64,000 nt of DNA from Blastobasis lacticolella (GCA_905147135.1 LR990058.1:13119349-13183348), one strand, 5' to 3'. Positions 9,683-21,618 are shown, counted from the stretch's first letter. Made by a program: numbers and translations. The notes: generated from the letters alone by a model not told the origin.

Positions 9683-12015
9683 TTGCTAGGGGATTTTAAC
9701 ACGTGCTTGCTAAAAAACGATACACGGTCTCGTAAGTTACTGTCTCTCTTGTCCTCGGTCAACCTGCATATTCTTCCACTTTCTGCCACGCATCATTCCC
9801 CAAATTGTGCCCCCTCTCTCCTTGATCTACTGATCCCATCCTCTCCTAATAAAATAGCCATCCATGGTCAATTTGATGCCCCCTTTTCTTACCATGTTTT
9901 CTTGTCTTTTAATATTCGGACTCCCAAACGTAAAGCGAGGTTTGCCTTTTTACGTAGTTTTGGGCGTGTCGATTTGGAGGCACTGACGCGTGATGCAGCA
10001 GATATCGATTGGAGTTCTGTCCTTATTGCTGACCACATTGATGTGAAGGTACAGGAGTTTGAATCACGTATTATTTAGGTCTATGATACGCATGCTCTAC
10101 TACTTCTACTTAAAAGAGTCCGAATAAAACAGTCACGGCACCGTGGATTACCGAGGACATCAAGGCTGTAATGATCAGGCGTGACAGTGCCAAGCGACGT
10201 TTCGGTAAATGTCCTTCGGACCAAAACCATGAAAGGTTTGTACCTTTGTATTCTTGTGAATCTCAGAAACTACTGCAGTCGTCTGTGTAGAGATGCTAGG
10301 AGACGCCACATTCACAACTCTGTCAATGGCTCAGCTTCTGCAAAAGTCTGGTCTTTCCTTAGGTCATTAGGTGTGGGAAAATCTGCAGTAACCTGTGAGC
10401 GCTCTATCGATTTAAATCAATTAAATACCCACTTCTCCTCATCAGCTGTCATACTGGATCCTAACATTAAAGCTCGAAGCATAGCCCAGATAAATAATAT
10501 AGTAATCCACTCCCTTTTTGTACCTCTTTCTGTTTTACACCTGTTTCGGAGGAGGATGTTAGGAAGCACATTCTTGCTATCACTTCTACTGCTGTGGGTA
10601 ATGATAACCTTTGTCCTCGCATGATATCCCTTATTCTTCCTACCTGTTCTCACACCCATTTTTAACCATTCGCTGGAAACGAGTTCTTTCCCGTCAGCTT
10701 GAAAACTTGCTAACGTTTCCTAAAACGTCCAAACCCTCTTCCTTAACTGATTTACGTCCCATATCACTGTTACCATTCCTCTCCAAGGTTCTAGAGCACA
10801 TTATTCACAGTCAGCTCACGCAGTACCTGTCATCAAACTGTCTACTTTCTCCTTTCCAATCTGGCTTTCGACCAGGTCACAATACCGTAACTGCACTGCT
10901 AAAAGTCACTGATGATATCCGCTTTGCGATGGAAAATAAGTCTCTTACCATTCTAACATTGCTTGACTTTAGCAGTGCTTTCAATTCTGTAGACTTTGAT
11001 GTTCTTCTTACTATTCGCTTCGTACTTTCGCGGTCCCCTGCAGCGTGTCCGCTCTGATGAGGTCTTCTCGGATTGGTGTGATCTAGTTGCGGGTGTGCCG
11101 CAGGGTGGCGTTCCTTCACCTCTCCTATTCTCTATTTTTATTAACACGGTCACCGCAATGATATCTTCCAATTTCCATCTCTATGCAGACGACTTGCAGG
11201 TTTACCACCACTTTAAAATTACAGACATTGAAGATGCTTTTGCCTGCAATAATAATGATTTGCAGCGTATATCTACCTGGGCTAAATCGTTTGGCTTGCT
11301 TGTAAACCACAAAAAGTCACAGGCTCTTCTCATCGGAAGCCCGAACATGTGTAGGCAGCTTGGTAATGTCGCTGTTGTCCCGCAAATTATATACGATGGA
11401 ATTCCAATCTCACTGAGCAAATCTGCAAAGAATCTGGGCCTTGTATTTGATTCCAATTTGTCCTGGGTATTTCACGTCAATGAGGTCAGCAAGAGAATAT
11501 ATTATTCGTTTCACTCTCTTAAACTCCTCCAAAGTTTCTTACCTTTCAAAACTAAAATCTCTGGTCCAAATTCTTCTTCCTCCTCTTCTTGATTACGCTG
11601 ACTCCTGCTACTTGGATGCCACTGAGGAGATTTTAAACAAATTGGAGCGCCTTCAAAATTTATGTATCCGGTTTATTTTTGGTTTTGATTGCGGATTATA
11701 TCAAGTTACCGAACACAGCTCAAATGGCTCCCAATCCGCCTACGCAGGAATGCTCATATCCTATCCATCCTCTATAAAGTCCTTTATATCTCTTCCGCTC
11801 CCTCATATCTCCGTGAACAGTTTTACTTTGCCCGTCCACAAGATAAGCCTTGTCGTTCTAATTTTCCTGCTCACCATTCCGACTTCCTTTCCTATTTCTT
11901 CACTGTTCATGCAGCAAGGCTGTGGAATTCTCTTCCGCACGAAGTGCGTGACAGTCAATATATGCATATCTTTATAAAGCGTGTAAAAGATCACTATATT
12001 TCTCAGTGTACTTAG
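9683..12015 (+). pseudogene. broken LINE polymerase (endonuclease/RT)
   Basis: Recognisable blocks lie in order across several frames: LGDFN of the endonuclease (9686 on), PWITEDIKAVMIRRDSAK linker, LRPISLLPFLSKVLEHII (about 10752), GFRPGHNTVTALL, LTLLDFSSAFNSVDFD (motif A), then after a frame change GVPQGGVPSPLLFSIF (motif B) and LYADDLQVY (motif C, near 11178). Text is missing between motif A and LQRVRSDE, so both an internal deletion and frameshifts are present. The C-terminal LWNSLPHEVRDSQ block sits in yet another frame. It cannot encode an active enzyme. Confidence 0.8.
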
Positions 12016-12296
12016 ACGTATTACAAGGCCTTTATATTATGTGTTAATATAGTAAATGTTTATTTTATTCATATATACCTATTAGTATGTATAGAATATT
12101 ATGTATGTATTTAGTTTTAGTATATAATTATTGTGCACGTCGTATCTGCGTATATTAATCACATATCTCTTTTTGTAGGCCTGCTGGAAGAGATTTCTTT
12201 TTAGTTATAAGTAGTGCCTGTTGTTTAATATATAATTTGTACTATCTCGTTAATTTTCTTGTGTACAATAAATTGTTAAATAAATAATAAATAAAT
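9683..12296 (+). mobile_element. degenerate CR1-like non-LTR retrotransposon
   Basis: This is a 5'-truncated LINE that begins inside the endonuclease domain (LGDFN motif at its start) and runs through linker, reverse transcriptase and C-terminal region into an AT-rich 3' UTR ending in a taaataaataataaataaat tail. Several frameshifts and stops break the frame. The CR1/Jockey-superfamily assignment rests on the RT motifs and the short-repeat 3' tail; the exact clade is uncertain. Confidence 0.8.
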
Positions 12297-12924
12297 GAGA
12301 TTTTTTAATTTGGCTCATACCAATCCTCAAATGTCCTCAAATTATTCATAGATGATACGCCGGTTTACTTCAATTAGTTGCCTGACAATAACCACATTTG
12401 AGATGATTGAGTTTCTAAATTCAAATATTTATAAGCAGCCAGGAGCGCAGAACTTTCAGTGTGCTCTTTGTAGTATCTACTTACTTACCGCTACTACGTA
12501 CTTGTAAGCTAGAGGTTCCGTTAAACCTGGAGGCGACTGTACCAGTATTTGCCAATTACAATCCTGTTTTACATCAATTAAACTCGCGTTCCTTTCAGAA
12601 GTAAACGCAAACGTGTCAGCATTTACCAATACCTATTTACCCACTCCCCATTGAATTATGATGACGAAATAAATAAAATGGGGAAACATCGAAAGTGGAG
12701 GAGAGAACACAAGCCCATTGTGTACCCCAGCTTATTCAACTAAGGAAATGGATTACAAAGTAAGTGCCTACATACATGAAAAGGCTGATAAATGTGGAAG
12801 AAGCGGGCGGTTTGTCTGGAGCGTAGTAAGTTTAACATTGTTGTGTTGATCAATGATGTCAAACCAACCCCTACGGGATAAGGCGTGACGTGAATAAGAT
12901 ATACCTAACAAATGTTCTTTTAAG

Positions 12925-13322
12925 AAAGCGGTGCATGGTCATTACTTGAATGCTCCATAATACTCGTTCTCCCTCCCTGTTCGACTCACTTCACTTTTCT
13001 CTCGTCTCTTCACTTTGTTCAATTAAAATATTATTTTATCTTTGGTTTTACTTATATATTGTATCCAGTTTTAAGTTCATATGTTTATTTTATGGTTTTG
13101 TATATGTATTCAGTATGTGCTTCCGGACTATAGTTGCATAAATGTATATCCCTCCTCCTTTTTACTCAAGTAGTTTTGTATTTTTTTGTCTTTCTTTTCC
13201 TGCACCGCCTACCTTTCTCAGGCTTAGATTATCCCCGTTGACTGGTAGATAAGGCTATTTTAGCTTTAAGTCCGCCACTGTACTTTTGTGCATAAAGCTT
13301 TAATAAATAAATAAATAAATAA
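12925..13322 (+). mobile_element. LINE 3' UTR fragment
   Basis: Pyrimidine-rich text leads to 'aggctattttagctttaag', 'ccgccactg' and 'gtgcataaagctttaataaa' with a (TAAA)n tail. The same ending occurs at 50140-50228 and in shorter form at 42080-42135. No reading frame of the element survives here. Confidence 0.55.
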
Positions 13323-13680
13323 AATATAATAATAAATATGCTTGGACAATTCACACAGGGCTATCTAGCCCCAAAGTAAGCAATGCTTGTGTTGTGAGTG
13401 CTAGATGTGATGCTTAGAGTAGATATTCATATGTATTTGTATGTACCGCCATATGCAGTCCTTCATTATACGATTGCACCCCGAAGCCATGTTTAATGGC
13501 GCTCCGTTAATTGCCTGTCAACGGCCAAATACCAAATAATCCAGATAACTGATAAACTACTAATATAATTTTGAGTACATACTTATTATACATATAGACA
13601 CCCAACCCCGTAACAGAAATAAAAATCCATCATTTCAATTTCAGCTTGGCCGGGAATCGAACCAACTGAACCACGTCGTT
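13322..13680 (-). mobile_element. SINE-B, interrupted
   Basis: SINE-B on the minus strand. The 3' part (gcttactttggggctagat-like) lies at 13337-13405 and the head with B box (plus strand gggaatcgaacc) near 13650-13680. About 140 bp of unrelated text separates them, so the copy was probably split by an insertion. Confidence 0.65.
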
Positions 13681-14904
13681 ATGTAAGTATGTACCTACAC
13701 ACGTGAGGCGTAAAGTTACACGTATTCGAGCTTAACATTAAACTTTTATCGCTTGATCGTTACACCGTGTAAATGGGCTGCCGAACGAGCAATATTTTGC
13801 CAAACATAGCTACGCCATTAGAGCAATTTTTTTTTTAAATAAATGCCCAAGGGAGTTATCGGAATAGTGTTTGCGTGGAGCAGCAGCTTTGGATAAATTC
13901 TGTCGGAATTTTTTTATAGTATATTCTCGTATAGAGTAAGAATCTATTATTGGTTTTCTGTTTCCGAATACCTGATGTATTATTTTTAAGGGCTGTTGAT
14001 TCTATGATCAATAATAAAAATGTTACAGTACAGTAAGGTACGAGTAGTATTCACCATCCCCTTTTTATACTAAGCTATGATGGAGTTAGTGTTGGATGAA
14101 TGTGAATGATTTATTTGAGTAGACACTTATCGAGATATTTCGATTGTAGAAAAGAGCTATTCGAAATATTCGAATAAAAAATTCGATCGGATTATTTTGT
14201 ATCGATGGAAATAAAAACTATTGATTCAATATGAAATAGTCAAAGATCTTACACATAACATTTTAGAAGCTGGATTGTACTCGGGACTTTGATCCTTGAA
14301 TTTCCCAAAGTAACGGGGTAAGTAAAGCTTGACCAGCCACATAGGTGACCTGTCAATGGTGGCGCTAGTTCTGCGTTTTATGTAGCAACACCGGAAGGAT
14401 GTAGTATTCTGTGACAGAATTTGAATGTCGCAAACTATGGGACATGGTTAATAAGGAACGTGACGGAAAAAGAAACTAAAATTTCCCGATTGTGAAATTA
14501 AAATATGACGTTTCGAAAAAAGACCTAATACTCCTTCATGGAATTATGATTCTTGTCAAATGTGTCAACATTTGACGTAGTAGACAATGACACGCAGGTT
14601 AGACAGAATAAACCAACTAATTTTAAATGGTGTACAACAATTAAGGCGGCTAATTAAGGTTATAGAATACTCAATGGCGTCGAGTTATATTTTCTCTATA
14701 TAGTTTATTATTGCCAGTAAAATAAATTTAGTGTACTCGTTTTTCCCCAATGTGTCAAAGTAATCTGAAGTCGTGGTACCCCTATATAAGCGATACAAAA
14801 CTACCGGTACTTACACTCAAAGTAGTCGAATTCCAAAATAGCTAGTATAAAACATTAAAAAAGAAAAAATATCATTTGTGTGCTCCGGAATGAAATTATT
14901 CGAA

Positions 14905-15196
14905 CTAAATTGCCATTTGAATTATCATCATCATCCGAGTGGTCAATCCCGGCTACTGCCAGGGTCCGCTTTCCTGATTTGTTTTCTCCACTTTGCCCGA
15001 TCTTCGGCATCCTCACGTCGTAAGCCGTTCGCTCTCGCGTCCGACTCGGCGATGTCAATCCATCGCTTCTTAGGTCTCCCGCGGGACCTCTTTTCTGATA
15101 TAGGCCAAAAAATTGCTTTAGGCACCTATATCCCAGTACTCCTGGGGCTTACGCAAGACGTGACCGAACCAGCGCAGCTAAATTGTCATTTTAATA
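14905..15196 (-). mobile_element. LINE 3' end (RGRPKKRW type) with target duplication
   Basis: The minus strand reads KRSRGRPKKRWIDIAES, then DARANGLRREDAEDRAKW and RKQIRKADPG, the C-terminal end of a retrotransposon polymerase, followed by a (GAT)n tail (plus strand tcatcatcatc near 14926). Flanks ctaaattgccatttgaatt (14905-14923) and ctaaattgtcattttaata (15178-15196) match at 16 of 19 positions and look like an ageing target-site duplication. Related fragments: 17055-17425, 22636-22790 and 57199-57467. Confidence 0.75.
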
Positions 15197-15298
15197 CCGG
15201 ATCTAAATCATTCCAATATTTCAATTGTTTTTTATAACAATCTCCCATCTCCATCAAAGAGATTAGAAAAATCTCTTTGATCTCCATGTGATTGTTAC

Positions 15299-15409
15299 CG
15301 TGGAAGTGGCGGCCCCACATGCAGCATGTCCGCTCCCTCTCTCAGCGTCTGGTTTATCGCCATGTCCAGCAAATACACGCCGTGGTAGAACGCGCCGATG
15401 AAGAAGGCA
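15299..15409 (-). pseudogene. decayed duplicate of receptor cyclase exon 15930-16065
   Basis: The minus strand reads FFIGAFYHGVYLLDMAINQ, TLREGAD, then loses frame; the intact exon reads FFIGAFYDGVYLLGMALNE, TLSEGAD. Between GAD and the shared 'atgtggggccgc' block the intact exon has 30 nt and this copy 7 nt, a net loss of 23 nt that shifts the frame. A GT donor position is kept (ccacg then gtaaca), but no AG precedes the start (ttttttgcc). It is therefore a broken copy about 520 bp downstream of the real exon in transcript order, not a usable alternative exon. Confidence 0.88.
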
Positions 15410-15574
15410 AAAAAGAGTAACATATTTGACCGGGTCTTATCGGTAACAGGCGATCGTCGGAGAATGTATATCGGGGAATTTAACGGAAAACTTCAGCAAC
15501 GCGACGTAGCATTGATCTGCTCGTGTCTCCCCTCGACCTTTTTCTTTTTATTCTACCCAGTGGAAAACGAGCAG

Positions 15575-15660
15575 ACAGCCCACTTGATAGTAAGTGGTAA
15601 CTGCCGTCCATAACATCTACGATTCATACATTTAGGTTGCAGGCTACGTTACGTTGCCAC
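15575..15660 (-). repeat. repeat U fragment
   Basis: The text around 'taagtggtaactgccg' with 'acatctacgattcataca' and 'ggttgcagg' is the reverse complement of the end of repeat U (8795-9063). Confidence 0.5.
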
Positions 15661-15929
15661 TGTAAGGGTTAAGATTAAATGTCTCATGCATGTAATTGAC
15701 TACCTTATCCTTCAAACGAATGCAACTATAGATGTCGCTATAACAAGACAGTCACCATGGTCGACACGCCAACACAAACACACAGTTTAGACAGCTCTTC
15801 GCTATTGTTATGAGGAGGCCTCACTGTAAAAGAAGACAGTGCTAAGTAACATTATAAGCGCCATCTATGAACGGCGCCCGCCAACCCTTCCTAATTACAG
15901 CAACAGATGTCGCTAGTGGTCTCACTCAC

Positions 15930-16065
15930 CGTGGAAGTCGCGGCCCCACATGCGCGCGGTGATGTCGCGCCCGTCGCGAACGTCTGCGCCCTCGCTCAGC
16001 GTCTCGTTTAGCGCCATGCCCAGCAGGTACACGCCGTCGTAGAAGGCGCCGATGAAGAAGTTCAC
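15930..16065 (-). CDS. receptor guanylate cyclase, ectodomain exon (FYDGVYLL)
   Basis: This 136-nt exon starts after a ttccctag acceptor and ends at a gtgagt donor. It reads VNFFIGAFYDGVYLLGMALN, ETLSEGADVRDGRDITAR and MWGRDFHG. It matches the ANF-receptor region in which a conserved FHDG/FYDG helix precedes a variable loop and the M-W-(N/G)-R-(S/D)-F-x-G motif. NET is a potential N-glycosylation site. It starts in phase 0 after the exon at 33533 and leaves one base that completes Gly with exon 8434-8525. A decayed duplicate lies at 15299-15409. Confidence 0.95.
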
Positions 16066-16170
16066 CTAGGGAATTGGGATCGTGGTTACATACATACATA
16101 ACGATACGCCTTTTTCCCGTAGGGCCTATCCTACCCAGGGATCACATACCACTGTATACAAAATAATATT

Positions 16171-16502
16171 CATCTTGGCGTTAATATCCCGGTTGTGCTC
16201 TTGCGCGCGAAGGACCAGGGTCCACCTTGACCATAATGCAGTATTTGGCAGATCAGGTAATTACAGTGGAGCGACTGCCATATGACCATCTATGACCAGT
16301 AGAACCTGACCAGATTGGATCATAGTTACACATTCAGTCGCCTGAATGTGCAAGTTTCATCACAATGTTTACCCCCACCGTAATGCATATAACTCAGATA
16401 AGAGCCATTGTAACCGCCGCATAAATTGGCCGCAGTGGGATTAGAACCCGTTACCTCTCAATTACGAGTGGGATACCTTAAATGGTCGGCCACAAACGCT
16501 CT
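16171..16502 (-). mobile_element. SINE-A, near full-length
   Basis: The minus-strand SINE-A starts on the plus strand with the 3' end (catcttggcgttaatatccc) and finishes with a degraded tRNA-like head (aatggtcggccacaaacgct). The B-box region is damaged (ttagaacccgttacc). No clear target duplication. Confidence 0.8.
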
Positions 16503-16779
16503 ACATACACATTCGCTATTACATACCACTCCTATAAATATATTTTTTCACATGACGTCCAATGCCAGGTTGAGCTAGTGTGAGTGACAGTGCTGCTATA
16601 AAGTTGAGTATCGTATGTAGGTTTTCAAGTTTGGTAGGTAATAATGATGTATATTGACATATTTTTGTTAATTTAGTGTATTAATATCTGATATTTAAAA
16701 GGGATGAATTTCATTTTGTTCTAGTTTTATATAAACTGATAGTTAGATAGGTGGATTGTATCGTATACCGTAAGGTGGA

Positions 16780-16858
16780 ACATGGAGATCTATAAAATAC
16801 ATGTAAACAAGTATGTAACCCATGTTGACGATTAAATAAATGAATTGAATTGAATTGA
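16780..16858 (+). mobile_element. LINE 3' tail, (AATTG)n
   Basis: 'ccatgttgacgattaaata' is followed by a gaattgaattgaattgaat tail, typical of a retrotransposon 3' terminus. No coding part remains. Confidence 0.4.
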
Positions 16859-17054
16859 ATAGGTACTTAACTCTCGATACTGGTAAATTACTTAAGTGCC
16901 GAAATTTTAAATATTTCGGTTTTTTAACTAAAGATCTTCGGGTAAATCTCTCCACCGGCTATAAATAAATCAAAACAATTCGAAATTGCTCCATCCGTTA
17001 GAGTTAAACGATGAGACAGATAGTAAAACACATATACACACTTCAAATGTATAA

Positions 17055-17425
17055 CAGTCATCATTATAGCTGTTAGTCCCGGCTTATGCTAGTCGTGTCA
17101 TAAATCTTTGTCTCTCGCATCCGACTCAGCGATGTCAATCCATCGCTTCTTAGGCCGTCCTCGGGACCTCTTTCCTGATACCGGCCATATCACGCCTGAA
17201 TACTGTAATACTTCTTAACTTTAATGGCTCCTTATCAATCATGCTGTCACTTTCAAATCTTTGACATTCAAAAAGGATAACTAATGAACCCTTAAATTAA
17301 GAGACCTTCGACTTTTCGGGCGTTACACACCTATTTCCCACGTATCCCTGAAGCTTACGCAACACGTAACCAAACCAGGGCATGTGAACTTCTTCAAGGT
17401 CATCCGCGGTATCTCAATGATGGCC
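17055..17425 (-). mobile_element. LINE 3' fragment (RGRPKKRW type), interrupted
   Basis: The minus strand matches the element at 14924-15177: 'tcaatccatcgcttcttagg' and 'gggacctctttcctgatac' on the plus strand, and farther right 'gcttacgcaacacgtaacc'. The two halves are separated by a MITE-like insertion at about 17198-17313. Confidence 0.65.
17198..17313 (-). mobile_element. small MITE-like element, copy 2, nested in LINE
   Basis: The reverse complement aligns with 3895-4021 along its length: 'cttaatttaagggtt', 'gaatgtcaaagatttga', 'gttaagaagtatt'. It interrupts a recognisable LINE fragment, giving an insertion boundary on both sides. Confidence 0.6.
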
Positions 17426-17934
17426 CTAGTTTCGTATGGACATGTCAAATCAAATATTTGCTTTACCAAATGGTCCCTCAAAAAATCATTCATTCATTCA
17501 AAGAGCACTACGCTGCTCCCATGCGGGTTGTTAAAGTATCGGTCTTGAGTCAAATAGGTAAAGCCTCTCGAACTCCATAATTAACGACTCTGAGTTTCCT
17601 TAGAAATTCTAAATTTGCTCAAAATATTAACGCAATAAAGAAAAAGTCGTAATTATTCACCCTTATGTTTCATACTAATCTGGGGGCATGGAAGTACCCC
17701 CGAAGACTTACTAGTCTACTGACTTCTTCGAAACGTTTCGTTGAATTTTCAGACCCTCATATCTTCGGGCTGGTTAATGCTAGACAGCTCAGTGTTATAA
17801 ATCAGCAGCAGACTTATAAATCAAACCAAGTTTCAATTGTCTAGCTTTTATACTTTAGCTTTTATTAGCATCTAAAACACGGCGATTTCGACTGACTGAC
17901 TTTCTGACTAACTCACTGACTACTCATCAAAACC

Positions 17935-18340
17935 TCTAGGGCACTTCCCAAAGTCCTAGGAAGCTGAAGCTTGTACACAAGTAACGAGAAAATTAAGAAA
18001 TATGTGAATTTTAGCCTCAAACCCCTTAAAATGGGGGTTGCAGTTCAGTATATAAAATTGTACTTATAATGCAGTCTTGAAGTTCTAGGAAGCTCAAATT
18101 TTGTATGCATGCTAGACTTTGCTAGACTTTGCTCACAAATGACAAGTAAATTAGGAAACCTCCAACTTTCATAACGCGGGATGCAAGTCCGTATAAAAAA
18201 ATAAATCTAAAGAGCACTTCCCAAAGTGCTAGAAAGCTGAAATTTGGTATGCCGTCCAGGATTTGCAGACAAATAACAAGATAATTAAGAAATCTTTGTC
18301 GTTTAGTCTCCAACCCTCAAAAAAGGAGCCTGTGTGTCAT
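17935..18340. repeat. degenerate tandem repeat, about 135-145-bp units
   Basis: Three diverged units can be followed by 'cacttcccaaagt.ctag', '.aagctgaa.ttgtatg' and 'aca.gtaa.gaga.aattaagaaat'. It is preceded by a 'ctgactgacttt'-type short repeat. No protein is supported. Confidence 0.5.
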
Positions 18341-18717
18341 GTTCTATGAAACGGCCAACCTATACCTTTTCGCCAAAATGAAGGTATTTGTTTTGGCTCT
18401 TCGAGAGATCTGATAACTTTTTCTTAATGAAACCGTTTAGAGCTTACGAGGCATGTTAACTAATTTTAAATGAAATGTATTTGGTGGGACAAAATCTTCA
18501 AATAACAAAATCTCATCTGGAATTAAGAAAGTTTAGGAAACTCTGCGGTAGACATATAAAATACGCGACTCTGACGTTACGTGCAAACATTTGTGGCCAG
18601 CAACCGCAGATTTTGTGTTGAAGTCTATAAAGCTGCCTTTCATAAACTTAAGTATTTTGAATTAATTAATATCGCTTGGATAGAGAATATATAGCAGATC
18701 TACAAATAAAAAAAAAC

Positions 18718-19010
18718 ACCTTGGCGTTAATGTCCCGGTTGTGCTCTTGACCATGATCCAGGATTTGGTAGATCAGATAATTACAGTGTACTACGTATGT
18801 GACTACCATCTGTCTTCCGTGACCATGTTACCGGGGAGATTGACCAAATTAGATCATGGTTACACGTTCACTCACCTGAATGTGCAGAATTCATCACGAT
18901 GTTTTCCCTAACTGTAAGAGTATCGGTTAGCATTCAACTAATGCACATAACTCAAAAAAGAGATATTGGTACATGGCCTCAGTGGGATTTGAACCCGTTA
19001 CCTCTCGCTG
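18718..19010 (-). mobile_element. SINE-A, 5'-truncated
   Basis: Minus-strand SINE-A beginning on the plus strand with 'ccttggcgttaatgtcccgg' and ending in the B-box region 'gaacccgttacctctcgctgg'; the A-box part is absent. A poly-A run (aaaaaaaa) precedes it. Confidence 0.8.
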
Positions 19011-19288
19011 GAGTACAAATTTGTAAATAGCTTACTCATTGTTTATAGTTTACAAAATATCTTCTATCAAATGGATAGACTTCCTGTTTCTATTTTGCAT
19101 ATTTGTATTTGTTCTCTATAATAATAAGATAGTTTGCTCTGGGGTGGAGGCCTGGTGACCTGTAGCACAGGTTTCCCTAGTTCAGGCACCAGTCGCCACA
19201 AACATGTATACGAATCCAACAGGTTAATAATGTACCTAGTTTCATAAAACATAAAAATATGATGTATACGTTGTTGTGGAGAAATAAA

Positions 19289-19331
19289 TGGATTATTTAT
19301 TTATTTATTATTTATTTATTATTATTATTAG
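19289..19331. repeat. (TTTA)n/(TTA)n microsatellite
   Basis: ttatttatttattta and attattattatta runs; possibly the tail of a lost retroelement. Confidence 0.8.
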
Positions 19332-20199
19332 CAGGCACACCTAACGAGTAGGGACCTCGTTACGGTACTGAAACTCGACTAACCTCAAACTATCAAACGG
19401 GAAAGAGAAAAATAAATATACGGGAAAAGAGAGCCCACTCGAGCCGACTTTTAGCAAACCACTGTCACATTTTTTAAATTACTTTTTTCTTTTGCCTTCC
19501 AAGAATAGAAAATGTACAGGTTGTGTCTGAACTGGCGACCTCTGGCTACGTTTTAGAACCGCTCAGCTACTGCGTCGAATAACGTTGCGAATATTTTCTT
19601 ATCTATCTAATAGCCGTCTAAAATATAATTTCTTTTTTGCACTCTGTACAGTTAGATGATGTCCAGTTGTGGTAACAATTAATTGTAAACGCATGCAGTG
19701 TTTACCTATCATTGGTTTTATACTTAAAACTAGATAAATGCTGTTACTTTACATACTATAAGATTTTTATGTAGTGTGTAAACTGTTGGTGAACCTAATA
19801 AATAAAATAAAAATACAACTAACAGAATGGAGCTACAGATTGTTTTTTGACACTACAAACAGAAAAGTCCAGTTCCCGGACTCGCGAGGGCTCCTTTTTT
19901 CGTAATGCCTAAATAAGTAAAAATAAATACGTTACATACGAAACTATTAATACAAGCTTTTACCCGCGACGTCGTCCGCGTAAAATTCGGTGGTTCCGTA
20001 CCCGCAGGAAACGCATTGAATTACATGTTGATATAAAATTTCATAAACATCCGTTCAGTAGTTTCACAAAAGATAAAACAAAAAATTGTGTAAATAAACT
20101 AGACCAATAAATACATTTTCATCATCCAAGGTTCCGCTTTTTCAAAATAGAATCAATAAATAAAAACATCGATACAAACCATATCTATAAATAACCTAA

Positions 20200-20400
20200 C
20201 CGACAGATAAAGTCGAATAACCCCCAACCAAGTTTACTAAAACTTAAATATTTTAGAAACCACTGAACCGATTTTAATGAATAATCTCAATTATACTCCC
20301 TTTCAAATAGACAAAAACCGCAACGAATACGTTCCATCCGGTCTATCCGTTCACGCGCAGCGATGCCACAGATACACAAAGCCACACATAAAAGTTAAAC
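20200..20400 (+). repeat. repeat X
   Basis: This shares an ordered series with 39945-40165: 'aataacctaaccgacaga', 'aacccccaaccaag', 'ccgattttaatga', 'tttcaaatagacaaaaaccg', 'gcgatgccacagata'. It is non-coding and its class is unknown. Confidence 0.55.
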
Positions 20401-20647
20401 TTATAACAGAAAAGTAAAACAAGACAAATCGCATCGCTACGTACGGCGTAGCGCTACGTAATACGTAGCTTTTGTAGCACTATCGTAGAATATGTGGTAA
20501 AAAAGTGCGTGTTCGTATAGCGATATTTCAACGTCGTGAATTATACGAACATAACGAGTGGCTTTATTTTTCATTTTATGGCTTTTCTGTATTGGTGGTG
20601 AGGAAAATTTCAATAAATACTCATGAGTCGTCTTCTGAGGCCACCCA

Positions 20648-20905
20648 GGAGCGTCGGTGGGCTGGCGGTAAAGGTATCCGACTCGCAAAGCGAGAGGTAC
20701 CGGGTTCGAATCCCACTGCCGCCATGCACCAATAACTCTTTTCTGAGTTATGTACGTTTGTTGAACACTAACCGATGCTGATGAAGTGTGTATTTAAAAA
20801 AGTATATAAGTAGTTTATCAGTTATCTGACACCCATAACACAAGCTTTGCTTACTTTGGGGCTGATGGCGCTGTGTGAATTTGTTAAATCATATTTATCT
20901 ATTTG
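20648..20905 (+). mobile_element. chimeric SINE: SINE-A head joined to SINE-B 3' half
   Basis: From 20648 the sequence is a SINE-A head (ggagcgtcggtgggctggcg, B box ggttcgaatcc, then 'ctaaccgatgctgatg'). At about 20788 it switches to the SINE-B 3' half (tatttaaaaaagtatataag, 'gcttactttggggct', 'gatggcgctgtgtgaattt'). The join lies where SINE-A would read 'ctcttacggtgagg'. Confidence 0.75.
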
Positions 20906-21436
20906 CATACATAGATACACAGGGACAGACGGAAGCAAGCGACTTTGTTTTATACTATGTATAGATTTATTAATTTCGAAGCAACACTAATTTGAATTAC
21001 TGGCATTTGTAGTTTTGTAAAAATCGACGCCTTCAAATAACAACATAAATTTTCCCTCTTCAGCGGAAACTTTTGGGGAGCATAACCTTTTATTACTTGA
21101 AAGACGGGAAGAAATTACAAACAACAAGCCCACAGACTTGGATTGTTTCTAAACTTGATACCTAAAGTTCAACAACCATTTTCAAAGTTTTTTTATTGAA
21201 TAAACTAGCCGTCCTCCACGGATTTCAGCCGCGTGCTGTCTATCCCGCGGGACATATTACTGTCCTAGCATGTGACTATCCCGCGGGATCCTATTATTTT
21301 TTCGGGATCAAAGTACCATATGACACTCGGGAACTGTGTTGCTTCTATAGTGAAGGAGTTTTCGAAATCCGTTTAGTGCTTTCAAACGTATAAACTTTTC
21401 CTCTTTATAATATTTATGTAGAAGTGTACTAGTTAA

Positions 21437-21595
21437 ACAAGAGGTTATCAGGTCGGTCACTAATTAAATGGACCGATCAGTTCAAGGTTGCCGTATTACG
21501 ACGCAGTGAGGCTGGCGATGGATAGGAGCAGTTGAAGGCATTTCGTGCGCTCGAAGATGTGCTCATCGACCACGGTCATCAGTCATAAAGGACCG
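21437..21595 (+). mobile_element. RTE-like LINE 3' fragment
   Basis: The plus strand holds degraded C-terminal codons: TDQFKVAVLRRSEAGDG, a stop, then EQLKAFRALEDVLIDHGHQS and a stop. This matches the trailing part of insect RTE-type polymerases by pattern, with frameshifts. Confidence 0.45.
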
Positions 21596-21618
21596 ACTAC
21601 AGAGAATAGGTATTAGTT

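Larger units (their letters stand above)
8526..15929. other. intron with a degenerate LINE and a decayed duplicate exon
   Basis: This 7.4-kb intron contains an RTE-like 3' end (8603-8740), a repeat U copy (8795-9063), a degenerate CR1-like LINE (9683-12296), a LINE 3' UTR (12925-13322), an interrupted SINE-B (13322-13680), a LINE 3' fragment with target duplications (14905-15196), a broken copy of the adjacent exon (15299-15409) and a minus repeat U fragment. Stretches 9070-9680, 12300-12920 and 13690-14900 show nothing I can assign. Confidence 0.6.

Noticed and set aside
15299..15409. Mutually exclusive alternative exon for 15930-16065
   Set aside because: The copy has a net 23-nt loss that shifts the frame and lacks an AG acceptor, so it is better called a pseudo-exon.
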